Part shown: positions 22,840-35,063 of the stretch, piece by piece
How positions within the stretch are numbered: position 1 is the first letter of the stretch
How the letters are laid out: every line of letters starts with the position of its first letter
DNA from: Artemisia argyi
Taxonomy: Eukaryota; Streptophyta; Magnoliopsida; Asterales; Asteraceae
Reading direction: 5' to 3'
Assembly: GCA_030686995.1 (NCBI GenBank)
Contig: CM060708.1
Span: 102,368,523 to 102,432,522 of the forward strand
Length of the DNA: 64,000 nt
The notes under the pieces: model-generated
What the model was told of the DNA's origin: nothing
What the model saw: only the letters and a program-made list of their open reading frames with translations
Database searches by the model: none
Position numbers and translations under genes: made by a program

Positions 22840-24327
22840 CTACGTGATCTCATCGTTGGTTTCATTCTCTAGGTCATCTTCTAAACCAGTATCGCTTTCA
22901 TAGTGTAAGTACTTCGGGTCTTCGAACTTGAAGACAACTTTTCGATACTTAGAACCAAGCTTAATAACATCCTTAAAGAATCCACATGGTAAATCAGAAG
23001 TGTTCTTACATCCTCTTCTAACATCTTCATCACACAAAATAAGTTGTGAACTTATCCTATCAAGCCCGTCACAATCGATTTCCCTAAGGTCTTTTCTTTT
23101 GTACGGCGTTTGGTATGAAACCCTCCTAATTCCATTAGCGAAGGTCATGATTCCGTTCCGGTCATCAATTATCAAATTAGTGATTTCACAAAAGGGTGCC
23201 CTAAAAACGACTTGTGACAACCTAGGGTCGACATAGTCCTCAATGTTGTCAACAATCGTGAATTCCATAGTAAATGCCATATTTCCTACGAACACCTGGA
23301 TTTCATGATCTTTACCAACCACTTTCTCTCCTTTGTAAATCATTCCCCATCTGCAGATATTGTTGTAATGGAATAGGGACATAACATTCTTAGGCATGAA
23401 TATGTTGATGTAGACGTTATCGAAGTACTTATGACCGATCATGCAGGGAATTTTGAGATTATTCGGATCACGTCTCCTTATCTTCCCCGACTCTCCGTCC
23501 CTGGATCCATATAGGTTCCCCTCAAGCGAAGGACGATATTCGTATACCTCCTCATTACCCCCACGAAAGATCACCTTCTTAACACCATTGGTGAACATTA
23601 CACTTTCATCCTTCTCATCAAGGATTACTCCCGATTCATTAATAAATGGTTTTCCAAGAACAAGGTTGGTTAATGTTCGATTGGTGAGAGGGTCCACATC
23701 ATCGACCACGGTGAGGGCAATATTGTAAACAAGTTCTCCAATCATGATCGGCAGATTTCTTATTACCCTTGCATTATTGACTTTCTCGCACACTATGCGT
23801 TCAGGGAGGGCTTCTTGGTATAGGGAAATGGGTATTATGTTGTCTGGGAGACTAGGATCTATATGACTATTGGTTAAGAACTTTTCCTTAATGGTGCAGG
23901 AGATCTTAAAAACTTTAGGGTTGCTTTCATTAGTCCTATCACTACTCCCATTGGTCGCATCCTCCACTTTTCTCTCGGGCTCCTCTAAAATAGATTTACC
24001 AAGAATGGTTGGATTTCTTGTATGCTCATCCGATCTTTCTTTCCCTTCATCCGATTTGCTAGATTCTTGCGCAGTGTACCGCTCGGATGAGTTGATAGGG
24101 TTTCTGGTCAAGTCGTGGTTCACCTTTGAGGTCTCATTTTCAGCTGTATGACCAATTTTTTCAGTTTGTTGTTGGTTTAGGTTAGGTGTGGAGGCAGATA
24201 TCGTGGTGATGGTGTTTACGAAATGGATTGGTCCCAGGGGGTTGACAGGTTCTTTTTCTTTTGGTGATAGATGTTTGAATAGATTACTAGGGCTTTTTAT
24301 TTTCACAGGAGAGGTTGGCGGATTCAT
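22840..24327 (-). CDS. E5 protease-like region: two tandem retropepsin-like units without an active-site motif
   Basis: A 495-aa open frame, the C-terminal end of the E5 gag ORF; its upstream codons continue in frame at 50555 after removal of E6. The ATG at 24327 is internal, so this is not an independent gene. Residues 1-140 are Ser/Thr/Glu-rich linker. Two similar units follow. Unit 1 (about 140-270) runs from FKISCTIKEKF to LVLGKPFINESGVI and VMFTNGVKKVIF. Unit 2 (about 290-430) runs from LKIPCMIGHKYF to VVFRAPFCEITNLII and IMTFANGIRRVSY. The I-P-C-x-I opening and LG(K/R)PF block are retropepsin landmarks in plant Gypsy elements. The D-T/S-G-A motif expected after the opening reads HIDPSLPDN in unit 1 and INIFMPKN in unit 2, so neither looks catalytic. 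A structural or RNA/gag-binding role is inference. Confidence 0.72.
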   Translation of the reverse strand: MNPPTSPVKIKSPSNLFKHLSPKEKEPVNPLGPIHFVNTITTISASTPNLNQQQTEKIGHTAENETSKVNHDLTRNPINSSERYTAQESSKSDEGKERSDEHTRNPTILGKSILEEPERKVEDATNGSSDRTNESNPKVFKISCTIKEKFLTNSHIDPSLPDNIIPISLYQEALPERIVCEKVNNARVIRNLPIMIGELVYNIALTVVDDVDPLTNRTLTNLVLGKPFINESGVILDEKDESVMFTNGVKKVIFRGGNEEVYEYRPSLEGNLYGSRDGESGKIRRRDPNNLKIPCMIGHKYFDNVYINIFMPKNVMSLFHYNNICRWGMIYKGEKVVGKDHEIQVFVGNMAFTMEFTIVDNIEDYVDPRLSQVVFRAPFCEITNLIIDDRNGIMTFANGIRRVSYQTPYKRKDLREIDCDGLDRISSQLILCDEDVRRGCKNTSDLPCGFFKDVIKLGSKYRKVVFKFEDPKYLHYESDTGLEDDLENETNDEIT

Positions 24328-26725
24328 GACGGTAACTGATGAGTGTCTAAATACTCATCATTTTTATACCAATCTGAACTGCCAAAACATACAAAAACAC
24401 TCAAATATGCATCATAATACTTAAAATATCTTAAAGGTGTGTTTTATATGTTTCAAATGCAAAATATGCAAAAACAGATGAAAAACGTACAAAGTTTGCA
24501 TAATTGGCAGTTTCAGTCCCTCAAGTTTCATAAATTGGCAAAACTAGTCCCTGGTTATTCTAAAAACATGAAAATGTCATCAAAGGTCCTTTTTAATCAT
24601 AAAGTTACATATTTAGTCCTTTGGTGTAAAGTTTCATAAAATTACAAGTTTAGTCCCTCAACTTTGGAAATTGACAGAAATGGTCCCTGGGATGTAAAAA
24701 ACTTTGAGAAAAATCAATTTTGGTCCTTATACTAATAATATTTTGCAGGAATGGTCCTTGGTGTGAAGTTTGGTGAATTTACATGTTTGGTCCCTCAACT
24801 TTGCAAGTTTGGCAAAAATAGTCCCCGGTATTAAAAAAAATGAAAAAACATCAAAAATAAACCGTGTACTATTCATCTATGGTAAATTAGGTCCTTGTGA
24901 TAAACTTTGGAATATTTACACAACAGCCCCTTAAGTTTACCCAATTTACAAAAATAGTCCTTGTGTGAAATATAACCAAACCGGACCTTATCCTTTAATA
25001 AATAAACCAAACTAAACCCAATCACCTAGCCTAGCCCACCCTCTTTATATTTTCTTGGGCCCATCTGTTTCCCAGCCCACCAAGCTAAACCCAATCCACC
25101 CGTTTATAATAAAAATGGGTCAAACCCTTGTTTGACCAATACCACTCCCACAACCCTTCCCTCCTTCTCCTTCCTCCACCACTGCTAATACCACAAACCA
25201 CCATCACCCACAGTTTTCACAAACCACTTCTCCCACCTGTCCCTCCACCTCATACAAACCTCCAAACCTTCATTAAACCCCTAAAACCCTCACACGTTAC
25301 CCTTACTGACCCCCACGACTTTTGGCGCGAAAAAGTATTTCAAACGGCCAAGATCAATCAGACCTTATCAACGGTTCACAAGTGGTGGGAAATATCTCTG
25401 TGGGTCCCACAAGCTCAAAAAATAGCTACAAAAGGGAAGAGAGGCAGAAGAGAAGAAATATTAGTGTAGTCTTAGTTTAGCTTAATCGTAGATAGTATAA
25501 ACTTCAATCTCAGTTGTAATTTAAATTAGAATAAGTTTGTATCAGTTAATCTTATGTTTTTAAATCTTTAATTCAAGTCAATTTTAAGTTTCAGCTCAAT
25601 TCCAAGTTTATGCAATTTTCTCTTATTTCAAAAGTCTCAAAAATCTTGTATGTTGTTAATTGTTGTTGTTATTCATTTCATAAGCTCATATAAGTTCTGA
25701 AAAAGCTTTAATAAGCTTTGGAATACCTCAGTTGTCTGTTTAGTTTATAAAAATAGAAAACACTAAAAAATCAAATAAAATAGTGAAAAATCAGAAAAAT
25801 CAAAAGAAGATCAAGAAGCAAAGGAGCAGGGTGTGATTTGGATTGGTCTGGTATTAGTAGTCTTGTGGAAGACTGTTAGGAAAGATCTTGGTTCATGGTT
25901 CATTGTTGCTCAGTCCATTTCCCATTGTAAGCTAAATCTCAATTTTTAGCTTATATAGTTTTTATTGTTTCTTTAGTATAAATTTACTTCCAATAGTGTA
26001 ATTGTCATCTACTTAATCTGTTTTAGTTATAAAATCAGTAGTTATAGTTTAGAAATCAAAAGTTTTAGTGTAAAAATAGATTTAAAGGAGTGTTTGGATA
26101 TCTGTGTTACTCAGTGTTAGTGTGGCTTTCAAAAGTTGAATTCAGTTTAAACATGTTTGCTTAGGTCCTAGTATCACAGATCAGTCAATAAATTAGTACC
26201 TCATTAGTCTAAAAAGTCAAATTCCACCTTCACAATACATAGCAGTTAACTGTGTGGAATTAACATCTCCATATCATTCATACTTGCTTACATTTTGTGG
26301 TAATTGCTTAAATTAGTCTTATTATATCATAAAACATCAATCTCAATTAGTTTAGAAGGATCAAAGTTCATATTAGTCAAACTAGGTAAGTTTTACAAAA
26401 AGTCAAAAGTTCATCTCTCAGATTTTCTCAAATCTTGAGAGATTTTTGTAGAATTGTGTAATAGGTTTTAAGGTCTGAAAATTGTTGTAGCAATAGCCTA
26501 TTAGCTTGTCTTTAAGTTCCCACTGAGCTTATATTTTTAGGATTTTTAGTGTGGGCCCCACTCACCTCCAAAAACACTTGCAGGGCAAGGGTGTGCCCTG
26601 CTCCATCAGACCTCAGTCACACCACCACCTTTGGTGGTGGTTTGTGACCACCACAGTGGGTCCCACACCTAGGCTTTAGGTTCTCCCAACCCCCCTCCTA
26701 CCAGGCTTGAACCCTTGACCATTTG

Positions 26726-28394
26726 TGTTGACATAAATTAATAATGTCTAAAAACATTGTTAACATATTAAAAATGTCTCTATGTTTTGATAATTACAAA
26801 GCATAAACTCTTTAATCTAAAACTTATGACGTAAACAAGTTTTTAGTGCTTAACATTTGTCTTTACATCCAAATCACTTAAGGTATGAATAAACAAAGTG
26901 TTTATTGCATTCTATGATCAAATGGGTATTTAATTAACTAATACAAAGTTTATTTAATTATATAATCTTATTATATATTTTTGAAAAACACTTTTGGTAA
27001 TAAGGAAAAATGTTTTAATCATACTAAATATATGATTTCAAATATTTAACCAAAATCAGTTAGTTTTTCACCAAATAAACTTTCCCCACTAAAAGACAAA
27101 GTTTCTGGCCGTTTCAGCTGGGCGGCCCCCTTAATTATAAAGGGCGGTCCCCTTAAAATTAAGGGGACCGGCCATGATTTAAGGGGACCGGCCACGCTCC
27201 TCTGTCAGAAACTTTTGCCTATAAATACCACCTTAAACCTGGATTTTTTCCCCACCTTTTGCACTTCTAAACTTTCTGATCTAGATCTATTTTTCTATTC
27301 TCTCATCCTTTGATCATAAGTGTATATATTCTTTGTTTCAAAGTGATCCAATTTCCATCCTCTCAAGTGCAAGAGAAGAATACTTCTATCTTCCTAGACA
27401 AGAAGTATTACAACTTGTTGTGATCTCCACATCCAAGTTGTTGGTGTATCATCAAGATTATTTACATATTCTTTGTGAAGATTGTTGTGAATATTTACTT
27501 GTAGATAGTTGTGTTAGATATAGATTGTGTGAATAGTTGATAACTTGGTGTGAAGAAGAAAAGCTAGGAAATCTATTGGTGTGAAGAAGATAGAGTTGAA
27601 GTTGATTAGTAGTGAAGTAGGATAGTTGTGAAGATTGGTGTGTAGAAGAAGGTGTGTAGAAGATTGGTGTGTAAAAGCTAGGTGTGAAGAAGATTGGTGT
27701 GTAGATTGGTGTGAAGATTGGTGTGTAGATTGGTGTGTAGATTGGTGTGTAAATTGGTGTGTATATTGGTGTGTAAGGTTTTCTCCGCCATAAGGGAGCT
27801 TGTTGATATAGTGAAGAAAACTCTCGAGTAGGTGACTCGAGGAGTGGAGTAGGGCAAGGAAGGTGTCCTTGTAGCCGAACCACTATAAATCCTTTGTCTC
27901 GCGGTTAGATCTTTCCATATCTTACTTATTATCTTGCTTATATCGTTATTAATTTTGTAGACGTAGACGTATATATATAGTTGCTCATATAGTGCTAGTA
28001 TTGATTTTACTTAAAGATCAAACGAAAGTTTTATTCACAAAACAAAGTTTTTACAATCAAACTAAAAAGGTTACATACATATAATTGATCATTTCGATCA
28101 AGTATAGTTTTCATACAAAATATAACTAAGGATTATAAAATAAACGATTACGTACTTATCTCTCGTATATAGCTACAATTGTTTATATTATGCATGTGTT
28201 GATTTCACATACTTAGCATACATTATTATTATTGTTTATACTTAGATATACTTGTTCATATTGTTCAAGATTTGAGTTCACATAAGATTGAATCAAAGTT
28301 TTAAAAGCAAACAAGGTTTCAAAACTAAACTAAGTTTTCAAAATAAAATTAAAAAAACGTAAAACTATTCAACCCCCCCTTTTAGTTTTCCACA
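26726..28394 (+). repeat. E2 5' LTR
   Basis: 1669 bp, TGTTGACATAAAT to TTTTCCACA. It contains the GC-rich promoter module, the TATA box and a region of short repeats with core GATTGGTGTGTA (about 27625-27775), the counterpart of the E1 repeats. Long open frames on either strand here are repeat artefacts. Confidence 0.95.
27120..27227 (+). promoter_or_regulatory. E2 LTR promoter: GC-rich module plus TATA box
   Basis: GGGCGGCCCCC, a GTCCCCTTAA..TTAAGGGGAC palindrome and two GGGGACCGGCCA units (27120-27193) are followed 27 bases later by TATAAATA (27220-27227). The same layout lies in the 3' LTR at 33789-33896. Confidence 0.65.
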
Positions 28395-28396
28395 AT

Positions 28397-28410
28397 TGGT
28401 ACCAGAGCCA
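28397..28410 (+). other. E2 primer-binding site
   Basis: TGGTACCAGAGCCA two bases after the LTR, one base from the usual Copia initiator-Met site. Confidence 0.85.
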
Positions 28411-28461
28411 CGTCTAGCAAGATTTTTAAAATATATTGTATTTTAAAACTTGTAACGATCT

Positions 28462-30352
28462 ATGGAATCTGAAAAATATTTAGAAGGGCAATCTATGCAA
28501 AGACCACCACTATTTGAAAGTGATGGATTTTTATATTGGAAAAATCGATTCGAAACTTATGTGAAATCAAAGGATCTAGATCTTTGGCATGTTATTACTA
28601 ATGGTGATTTTTTACCTACTCAAAATAATCCCGAAACAAATAAAGATGAAATAGTACCTTTTGAAAAACAAAATGATGATTTAAAAAGAAGACTTTCTAA
28701 AAACAATGAAGCAAAAATGGTTATTTACAATGCGTTACCACGTAAAGAATACGAAAGAATTTTTATGTGTAAAACCGCAAAAGAAATTTGGGATTCTTTA
28801 CTAATCACTCACCAAGGTAATAGTCAAGTTAAAGATAACAAAATAGATCTTCTTGTTCAACAATATGAACAATTTACGATTCCGGAGGAGGAATCAATAG
28901 ATAATGCTTTTGCTAGATTTAACACTATTATCACAAGTTTAAAAGCACTTGATGAGAATTTTTCTAGTAAGAATTTTGTTAGGAAATTTCTTAGGGCTCT
29001 TCATCCAAAATGGCGAGCTAAAGTTACGGCGATTGAAGAATCGAAGAACTTGTTAACTCTTCAACTTGATGAGTTGATCGGCAACCTGAAAGTCTACGAA
29101 GCAATAATAAAGAAAGACTCCGAGATTCTCAATGGAAAAAGGGAGCAAAGCAAATCAATTGCGTTGAAAGCTGAAAAGGACTCTAGTGACGAAGAATGCT
29201 CAACCTCCAAAAGTGACGATGAAGAGTATGCTATGGCCGTACGAGACTTCAAGAAATACTTCAAAAGACGAGGAAGATATGTTAGGCAACCATATAATGA
29301 AAGGAAGTGTTTTAAATGTGGCAATCCAAATCATCTCATCGGAAAGTGTCCAATGATGTCAAGAGATCAAAATCAAAAGGCGTTTATCGGAGGTGCTTGG
29401 AGTGATAGCGATGAGGACAAGAAAGAAACCACAAATGAAGAAAAGTGTCTTATGGCTAAGACATCAAGCGAGGTACGTTTCGAAACCAAATACTTTAGTG
29501 ACAAAAATTTATCATTAGACGAAAAAAAACCTAGATAGTGAATATAATAGGTTATGCAAATTAGGTCAAAAGGTTATAGCTAAAAATAAGTCACTAAAAC
29601 ATATTAATAATCAATTAGAAAATGAAGTACTCGAATTAAAAATTAAACTACAACATTTGGAAAAAGGAAAAGAAGTTTTTGTAAAATGTAAAACTTGCTT
29701 AGAGGTTAAAAATGAAAACGAAAAACTTAAAGATGAAATTTTCAAACTTGACAGGTTTAAAAATAGTAATAACCCACTTAAGAAAATACTAAGTGCTCAA
29801 GAAACTTCGGGAGATAAAACCGGTCTAGGATTAACTTCAACTAATGTTTCAACTAGTGAAAATAAAAGTATAAAGTTTGAGTGTGAATCTAGTAAACAAA
29901 AATTATTAGAATCAAATCCTAAGTATATACTTACAAAAGATAGAAAAATACCCATTGCGAATGATGAAAAAGTAAAAACTTTTTATAAACCATCCTTAAA
30001 GACCGAAGTAGGATCCTCTAAACCTAAATTTAGATCTAAAACTCCACCACCAAGAAAAACTAAAAATCATCATCCAAGATCTAAAACATCTCAACCTAGA
30101 AGAAATCAAAATAGACAATATTACAATAACACTAGAAATCAAATGTGGAATTATCAACCAAGTTACAATCCTTGGGAAATATTACCATCATACATGCATC
30201 CTAGCCAAATGTTAAATATGTTTGGACCAAACAACTTTGGACCAATGAGACAATGGGAAATATTACCACCATACATGCATCCTAGCCAAATGTTAAATAT
30301 GTTTGGACCAAACAACTTTGGACCAATTAGACAATGGGGACCAAGTGGCTAA
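28462..30352 (+). pseudogene. gag: Copia-type gag of E2, one frameshift
   Basis: The ATG at 28462 opens a 358-aa frame: [16 protein letters not shown], a UBN2/DUF4219-like capsid region ([32 protein letters not shown]), a Lys/Glu linker and a CCHC knuckle [14 protein letters not shown] at about residue 287. At an A8 run (29521-29530) it shifts by one base and stops at 29538. The other frame continues the E1-like sequence through a coiled coil ([16 protein letters not shown]) and an Asn/Pro tail in which a unit containing YMHPSQMLNMFGPNNFG is duplicated, ending at 30352. The shift may be a single recent mutation or slippage at the A run. No pol follows. The spacer 30353-31688 holds nothing I recognise. 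Confidence 0.88.
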
Positions 30353-31688
30353 GTTGTCAAACTTGGAAGAAGTTGGAATATCATCTACAAATGACTTCTA
30401 TAAGTCAACATGGTCACTTGAAGTGCTTGAAGATATTCCATTGAAGACTAAAAGGTACGCGTTTCTTTTAAGTTCATCACTATAATTTGCATGCTTAGAT
30501 AAATGATTAGTTAGATTAATGCTTAGTACATAATTGCTTATATTCTTATAACCTAGAAACATCATTGGTTGACTTTCCTAGGAATAAGATAAAATTGTTC
30601 ATTGCCGAACAAAATAGAAAATGGAAATCTTCTATATCCACTATTAGGAAACTCATGGTGATGAAGTGAAATGAGTTAAGTGGATCAATCGTAAATATAG
30701 AAGTAGGATTAGATCCCTCGCGTAAGAAAACTATGGATGAAACAAGCTCTCGTAGACTATGGCATTAAGTCAGATAAGCGTGCGAAAACAAAGGAACTAT
30801 AGATGTTAGGTTATACCCCATTCAACACTCTCGCATCTAACATATAAATTATCGTCTTCATTTCCTTTAGGATCATAGGATATGTAGAAACGATAGCATG
30901 AGATAATAATAGGCTTAACCAATCCTCTTGAGTATGAGATCTTTAATAAACATTTTTTTAAATATTTGATTTATGATATTTGTTGTTAAAAATCTAATAT
31001 CTCTAAAAATATGCAAAAACCTCACATTTTGGAAAATAGTCTTTCAAATAACTATCCCACTTTTAAATAACATGTTTTCACTATCAATATTCACAATTTT
31101 GTTTTGATCAAAACTAAAGATTGGGAAAATATTCTTTACCGTTCATTCACACATTTTGAAGTAAAAACCCAATCTATTTTATTCAAATAACTCTCACATC
31201 CAAGTGAAAACTTACTTTCAAACATTGTTGAATAATGCTAAAAACGTCTCTTTTAAAATCATGCATGATGATCTCATATTTGTCATCTATATTTATATAA
31301 ATGACACTTATAAGTGAACTAAATCAAATCAAGAGGACCATGGTTTGTTCATTAAGACTTTGTTTGTAACAAGTCTAGAAATACATGCTATCATAACTAC
31401 CCACTTATTGCACATTGATACACATTAGAATTAATCCTCATTGTTATGTAGTTATGAAATACTTGATGTTGCTTATTGTTTCCTAGCACTTATATTTTAC
31501 TTGCTTCATGAGTATGTTTGCATGCTAGATGAAATTGCCTGTTTACTTAATCTCTTTGGTTAACATGCTTTGGCTACATAATTAGTATATGCTTGATTGC
31601 CTCAAAGAGTTGGACTTGTTTGAAAACAAAAACACAACCTTTCTGCAATTCACTACCAAAAACCCTTTTCTGGCAATCTGGGAATCAC

Positions 31689-31752
31689 CAGATGGGCGGC
31701 CCCCTTAAATCATAAGGCGGCCCCCTTAATTATTAAGGGGACCGGCCATCTG
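31689..31752 (+). repeat. Foldback GC-rich module upstream of E2 gene B
   Basis: 64 bp bounded by CAGATGG and CCATCTG, with GGGCGGCCCCC and TTAAGGGGACCGGCC units. A TATA-like CTATAAAC near 31887 and the gene B-like ORF follow downstream, the same order as in E1. Confidence 0.75.
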
Positions 31753-31963
31753 ATGGTCGAAGGTGTTGTTTCCCTTTTCTATTTTTTTTTGCTCATTTCA
31801 TCCTACACTTCCCAAAATTCACAAACCTATTTTATCATAAACCTTCCATCAATATTTATCCATCCTTGATCCCACCAATCCTACACTATAAACACTCTTA
31901 TTCCTCTCAATCTCCACTCATCTCATCATTTCCTCTCCCATTAAACCAAAGCCACCAAGAAAC

Positions 31964-32669
31964 TTGTTTGGAGAAGAAAGCCTAACTTCCTTTAAAATTC
32001 CGTCAAATCAAATGACGTTGTCAAACATCCAACACCAAATTCCTCCTATGTTTTCAAACATTACTTACCTAACACCTCACTTTCCTTCTCACCAACATTA
32101 CATATCAAAAACCTTTACTCACCCATATCCTTCTACATTACACTCAAACCTCATAATCTTTTCAGAACTCAAGCGATGTTGTTCATAATCAACCAACACC
32201 TAAACCTCACTCTCACACAAATGATCCATTTAACAACAAATCATCCATTCGTGCTTCGACTAATGCTCCTTCTTATGATGAGCATGCACAATCCTAAAAC
32301 AATAATCCCAACCTCATTACCAACACTTTACATGTTGCTCATTCAACAAAAACACCATCCACTCATGAAGGATCTCTTCCACCCATATCATGTTTTCATG
32401 ATTACCCAAGCTCAAACATGTCTCCACCACCAAGAGTATCACCACCACATCCTACAACTTCACATGCCATTCCTATGTTGCATGTTCAAACCATCACCCA
32501 AGACAACTATCATGCTCCACCACCATCACCTTCCTCCGAACACTTGAAGTTCGTTGAGGCGCTAAAAGAAGCCCATGAGCTTAGTGCTCTTTTAGCCTTA
32601 CATCTTGCTCAACGCAATTTGGATCCACCTTCATCTAGATCACCCTCATCACCACACAACATAAATTAA
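31964..32669 (+). pseudogene. Gene B-like region of E2, frame broken
   Basis: It occupies the position of E1 gene B (after the foldback module, before the polypurine tract). Three overlapping frames, all rich in Pro, Ser, His and Thr, cover it. The last (32418-32669) looks most gene-like: a Pro-rich stretch, then EHLKFVEALKEAHELSALLA with helical character, then a Pro/Ser tail. I cannot align it confidently with E1 gene B beyond composition and position, and no single start can be supported. 32670-33380 holds no supported gene; its CCCTTG..GGGGGAGC stretches near 33200-33300 resemble the polypurine region. Confidence 0.4.
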
Positions 32670-33380
32670 CTTGAGAAGCATGTCAACAATTGACCTTGTT
32701 GCATCTTTCTCCTAAAAACCATTGCATTCAATGAACATTTGGATTGAATATCTTCTCACTAGATCACATCCAATACCCTCACTTGAACAACATCCAAAAC
32801 CTCAATCAACCTCTTCTGCTACAAACTCTCCACCACCAAACTATCCAACATTCATGACCCGAACATATACCTCCATTAATCCAACAACCTCCATTAATCC
32901 AACAACCTTATCCTAACTCAACCATCCTCATTCCAAACACTCCATCATCAACCATCTAAGCATACCATATGCTTATGATTTTCACTTTCAAATACGAATC
33001 AACCAACCTTTTGTTACAAGCAAGTCCAATGGCTCTCTTTGGCAAATTAGGATCTTTTAACATAATCACTTTGAATTAATTGTTATGTATCCTTAATATT
33101 TGTTTACTATGCTTGTTATTTGTATATTGCATATTCTTCTATATATGCTTGTGCTTCAAATATTTTTCTTGCGAGAATTCCATATCTCGATCCCTTGGTG
33201 CCATCGAACAAGGGGGAGCACACATCAAGGGGGAGCTTTTATCCCGTCTAACTTCATTTACGAAGCTAGTCGGCATAACCTTTTTGATTTTACAAAAAGG
33301 GGGAGAAGTGAATGTTAAACTCTAATACTTGTCTAAAAATTAATTTTTAGGTTTAAAGAGTTTAAGGTTTTGTAATCATC

Positions 33381-33394
33381 AAAAAGGGGGAGAT
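33381..33394 (+). other. E2 polypurine tract
   Basis: AAAAAGGGGGAGAT immediately before the 3' LTR; identical to the minus-strand tract of E1 at 7152-7165. Confidence 0.9.
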
Positions 33395-35063
33395 TGTTGA
33401 CATAAATTAATAATGTCTAAAAACATTGTTAACATATTAAAAATGTCTCTATGTTTTGATAATTACAAAGCATAAACTCTTTAATCTAAAACTTATGACG
33501 TAAACAAGTTTTTAGTGCTTAACATTTGTCTTTACATCCAAATCACTTAAGGTATGAATAAACAAAGTGTTTATTGCATTCTATGATCAAATGGGTATTT
33601 AATTAACTAATACAAAGTTTATTTAATTATATAATCTTATTATATATTTTTGAAAAACACTTTTGGTAATAAGGAAAAATGTTTTAATCATACTAAATAT
33701 ATGATTTCAAATATTTAACCAAAATCAGTTAGTTTTTCACCAAATAAACTTTCCCCACTAAAAGACAAAGTTTCTGGCCGTTTCAGCTGGGCGGCCCCCT
33801 TAATTATAAAGGGCGGTCCCCTTAAAATTAAGGGGACCGGCCATGATTTAAGGGGACCGGCCACGCTCCTCTGTCAGAAACTTTTGCCTATAAATACCAC
33901 CTTAAACCTGGATTTTTTCCCCACCTTTTGCACTTCTAAACTTTCTGATCTAGATCTATTTTTCTATTCTCTCATCCTTTGATCATAAGTGTATATATTC
34001 TTTGTTTCAAAGTGATCCAATTTCCATCCTCTCAAGTGCAAGAGAAGAATACTTCTATCTTCCTAGACAAGAAGTATTACAACTTGTTGTGATCTCCACA
34101 TCCAAGTTGTTGGTGTATCATCAAGATTATTTACATATTCTTTGTGAAGATTGTTGTGAATATTTACTTGTAGATAGTTGTGTTAGATATAGATTGTGTG
34201 AATAGTTGATAACTTGGTGTGAAGAAGAAAAGCTAGGAAATCTATTGGTGTGAAGAAGATAGAGTTGAAGTTGATTAGTAGTGAAGTAGGATAGTTGTGA
34301 AGATTGGTGTGTAGAAGAAGGTGTGTAGAAGATTGGTGTGTAAAAGCTAGGTGTGAAGAAGATTGGTGTGTAGATTGGTGTGAAGATTGGTGTGTAGATT
34401 GGTGTGTAGATTGGTGTGTAAATTGGTGTGTATATTGGTGTGTAAGGTTTTCTCCGCCATAAGGGAGCTTGTTGATATAGTGAAGAAAACTCTCGAGTAG
34501 GTGACTCGAGGAGTGGAGTAGGGCAAGGAAGGTGTCCTTGTAGCCGAACCACTATAAATCCTTTGTCTCGCGGTTAGATCTTTCCATATCTTACTTATTA
34601 TCTTGCTTATATCGTTATTAATTTTGTAGACGTAGACGTATATATATAGTTGCTCATATAGTGCTAGTATTGATTTTACTTAAAGATCAAACGAAAGTTT
34701 TATTCACAAAACAAAGTTTTTACAATCAAACTAAAAAGGTTACATACATATAATTGATCATTTCGATCAAGTATAGTTTTCATACAAAATATAACTAAGG
34801 ATTATAAAATAAACGATTACGTACTTATCTCTCGTATATAGCTACAATTGTTTATATTATGCATGTGTTGATTTCACATACTTAGCATACATTATTATTA
34901 TTGTTTATACTTAGATATACTTGTTCATATTGTTCAAGATTTGAGTTCACATAAGATTGAATCAAAGTTTTAAAAGCAAACAAGGTTTCAAAACTAAACT
35001 AAGTTTTCAAAATAAAATTAAAAAAACGTAAAACTATTCAACCCCCCCTTCTAATTTTCCACA
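33395..35063 (+). repeat. E2 3' LTR
   Basis: 1669 bp, offset by exactly 6669 from the 5' LTR throughout, so there are no net indels. I saw two substitutions near the end (TCTAATT versus TTTAGTT). Its promoter could fire into E6 LTR 1. Confidence 0.95.

Larger units (their letters stand above)
26726..35063 (+). mobile_element. E2, complete and very young Copia-type element (E1 family)
   Basis: 8338 bp with TSD ATTTG (26721-26725 and 35064-35068). The uninterrupted site is present in LTRs 2 and 3 of E6 (about 42180-42200 and 49170-49190), so the insertion is proven by its empty site. Order: LTR, primer site, gag, spacer, foldback module, gene B-like ORF, polypurine tract, LTR. No pol and no gene A were seen. 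I noticed only two differences between its LTRs, both in the last 25 bases. Confidence 0.95.

Noticed and set aside
24439..24639. 66-codon ORF conserved in all three E6 LTRs
   Set aside because: Its conservation is explained by the recent identity of the LTRs; the protein is a translation of the AGTCCCTCAAGTTT repeat units.
25128..25469. 113-codon ORF in the E6 LTR (also at 47582-47923)
   Set aside because: It lies in LTR sequence; the middle copy at about 40600-40930 lost one base and breaks the frame. The Pro-rich content fits C-rich leader DNA.
26561..26670. Inverted CCACCACCTTTGGTGGTGG sequence in the E6 LTR
   Set aside because: A local perfect palindrome, but a single one per LTR without covariation or positional support; noted only as LTR sequence.
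26701..26720. Possible B-box (GGTTCAAGCC on the minus strand) in the E6 LTR near the E2 site
   Set aside because: Only a partial match, and no A-box lies at tRNA distance when E2 is removed.
27458..27883. 141-codon minus-strand ORF (and its copy at 34127-34552) with repeated TPIYTPI
   Set aside because: It lies entirely within the E2 LTRs and its repetitive residues are a translation of the GATTGGTGTGTA tandem repeat; antisense to the element.
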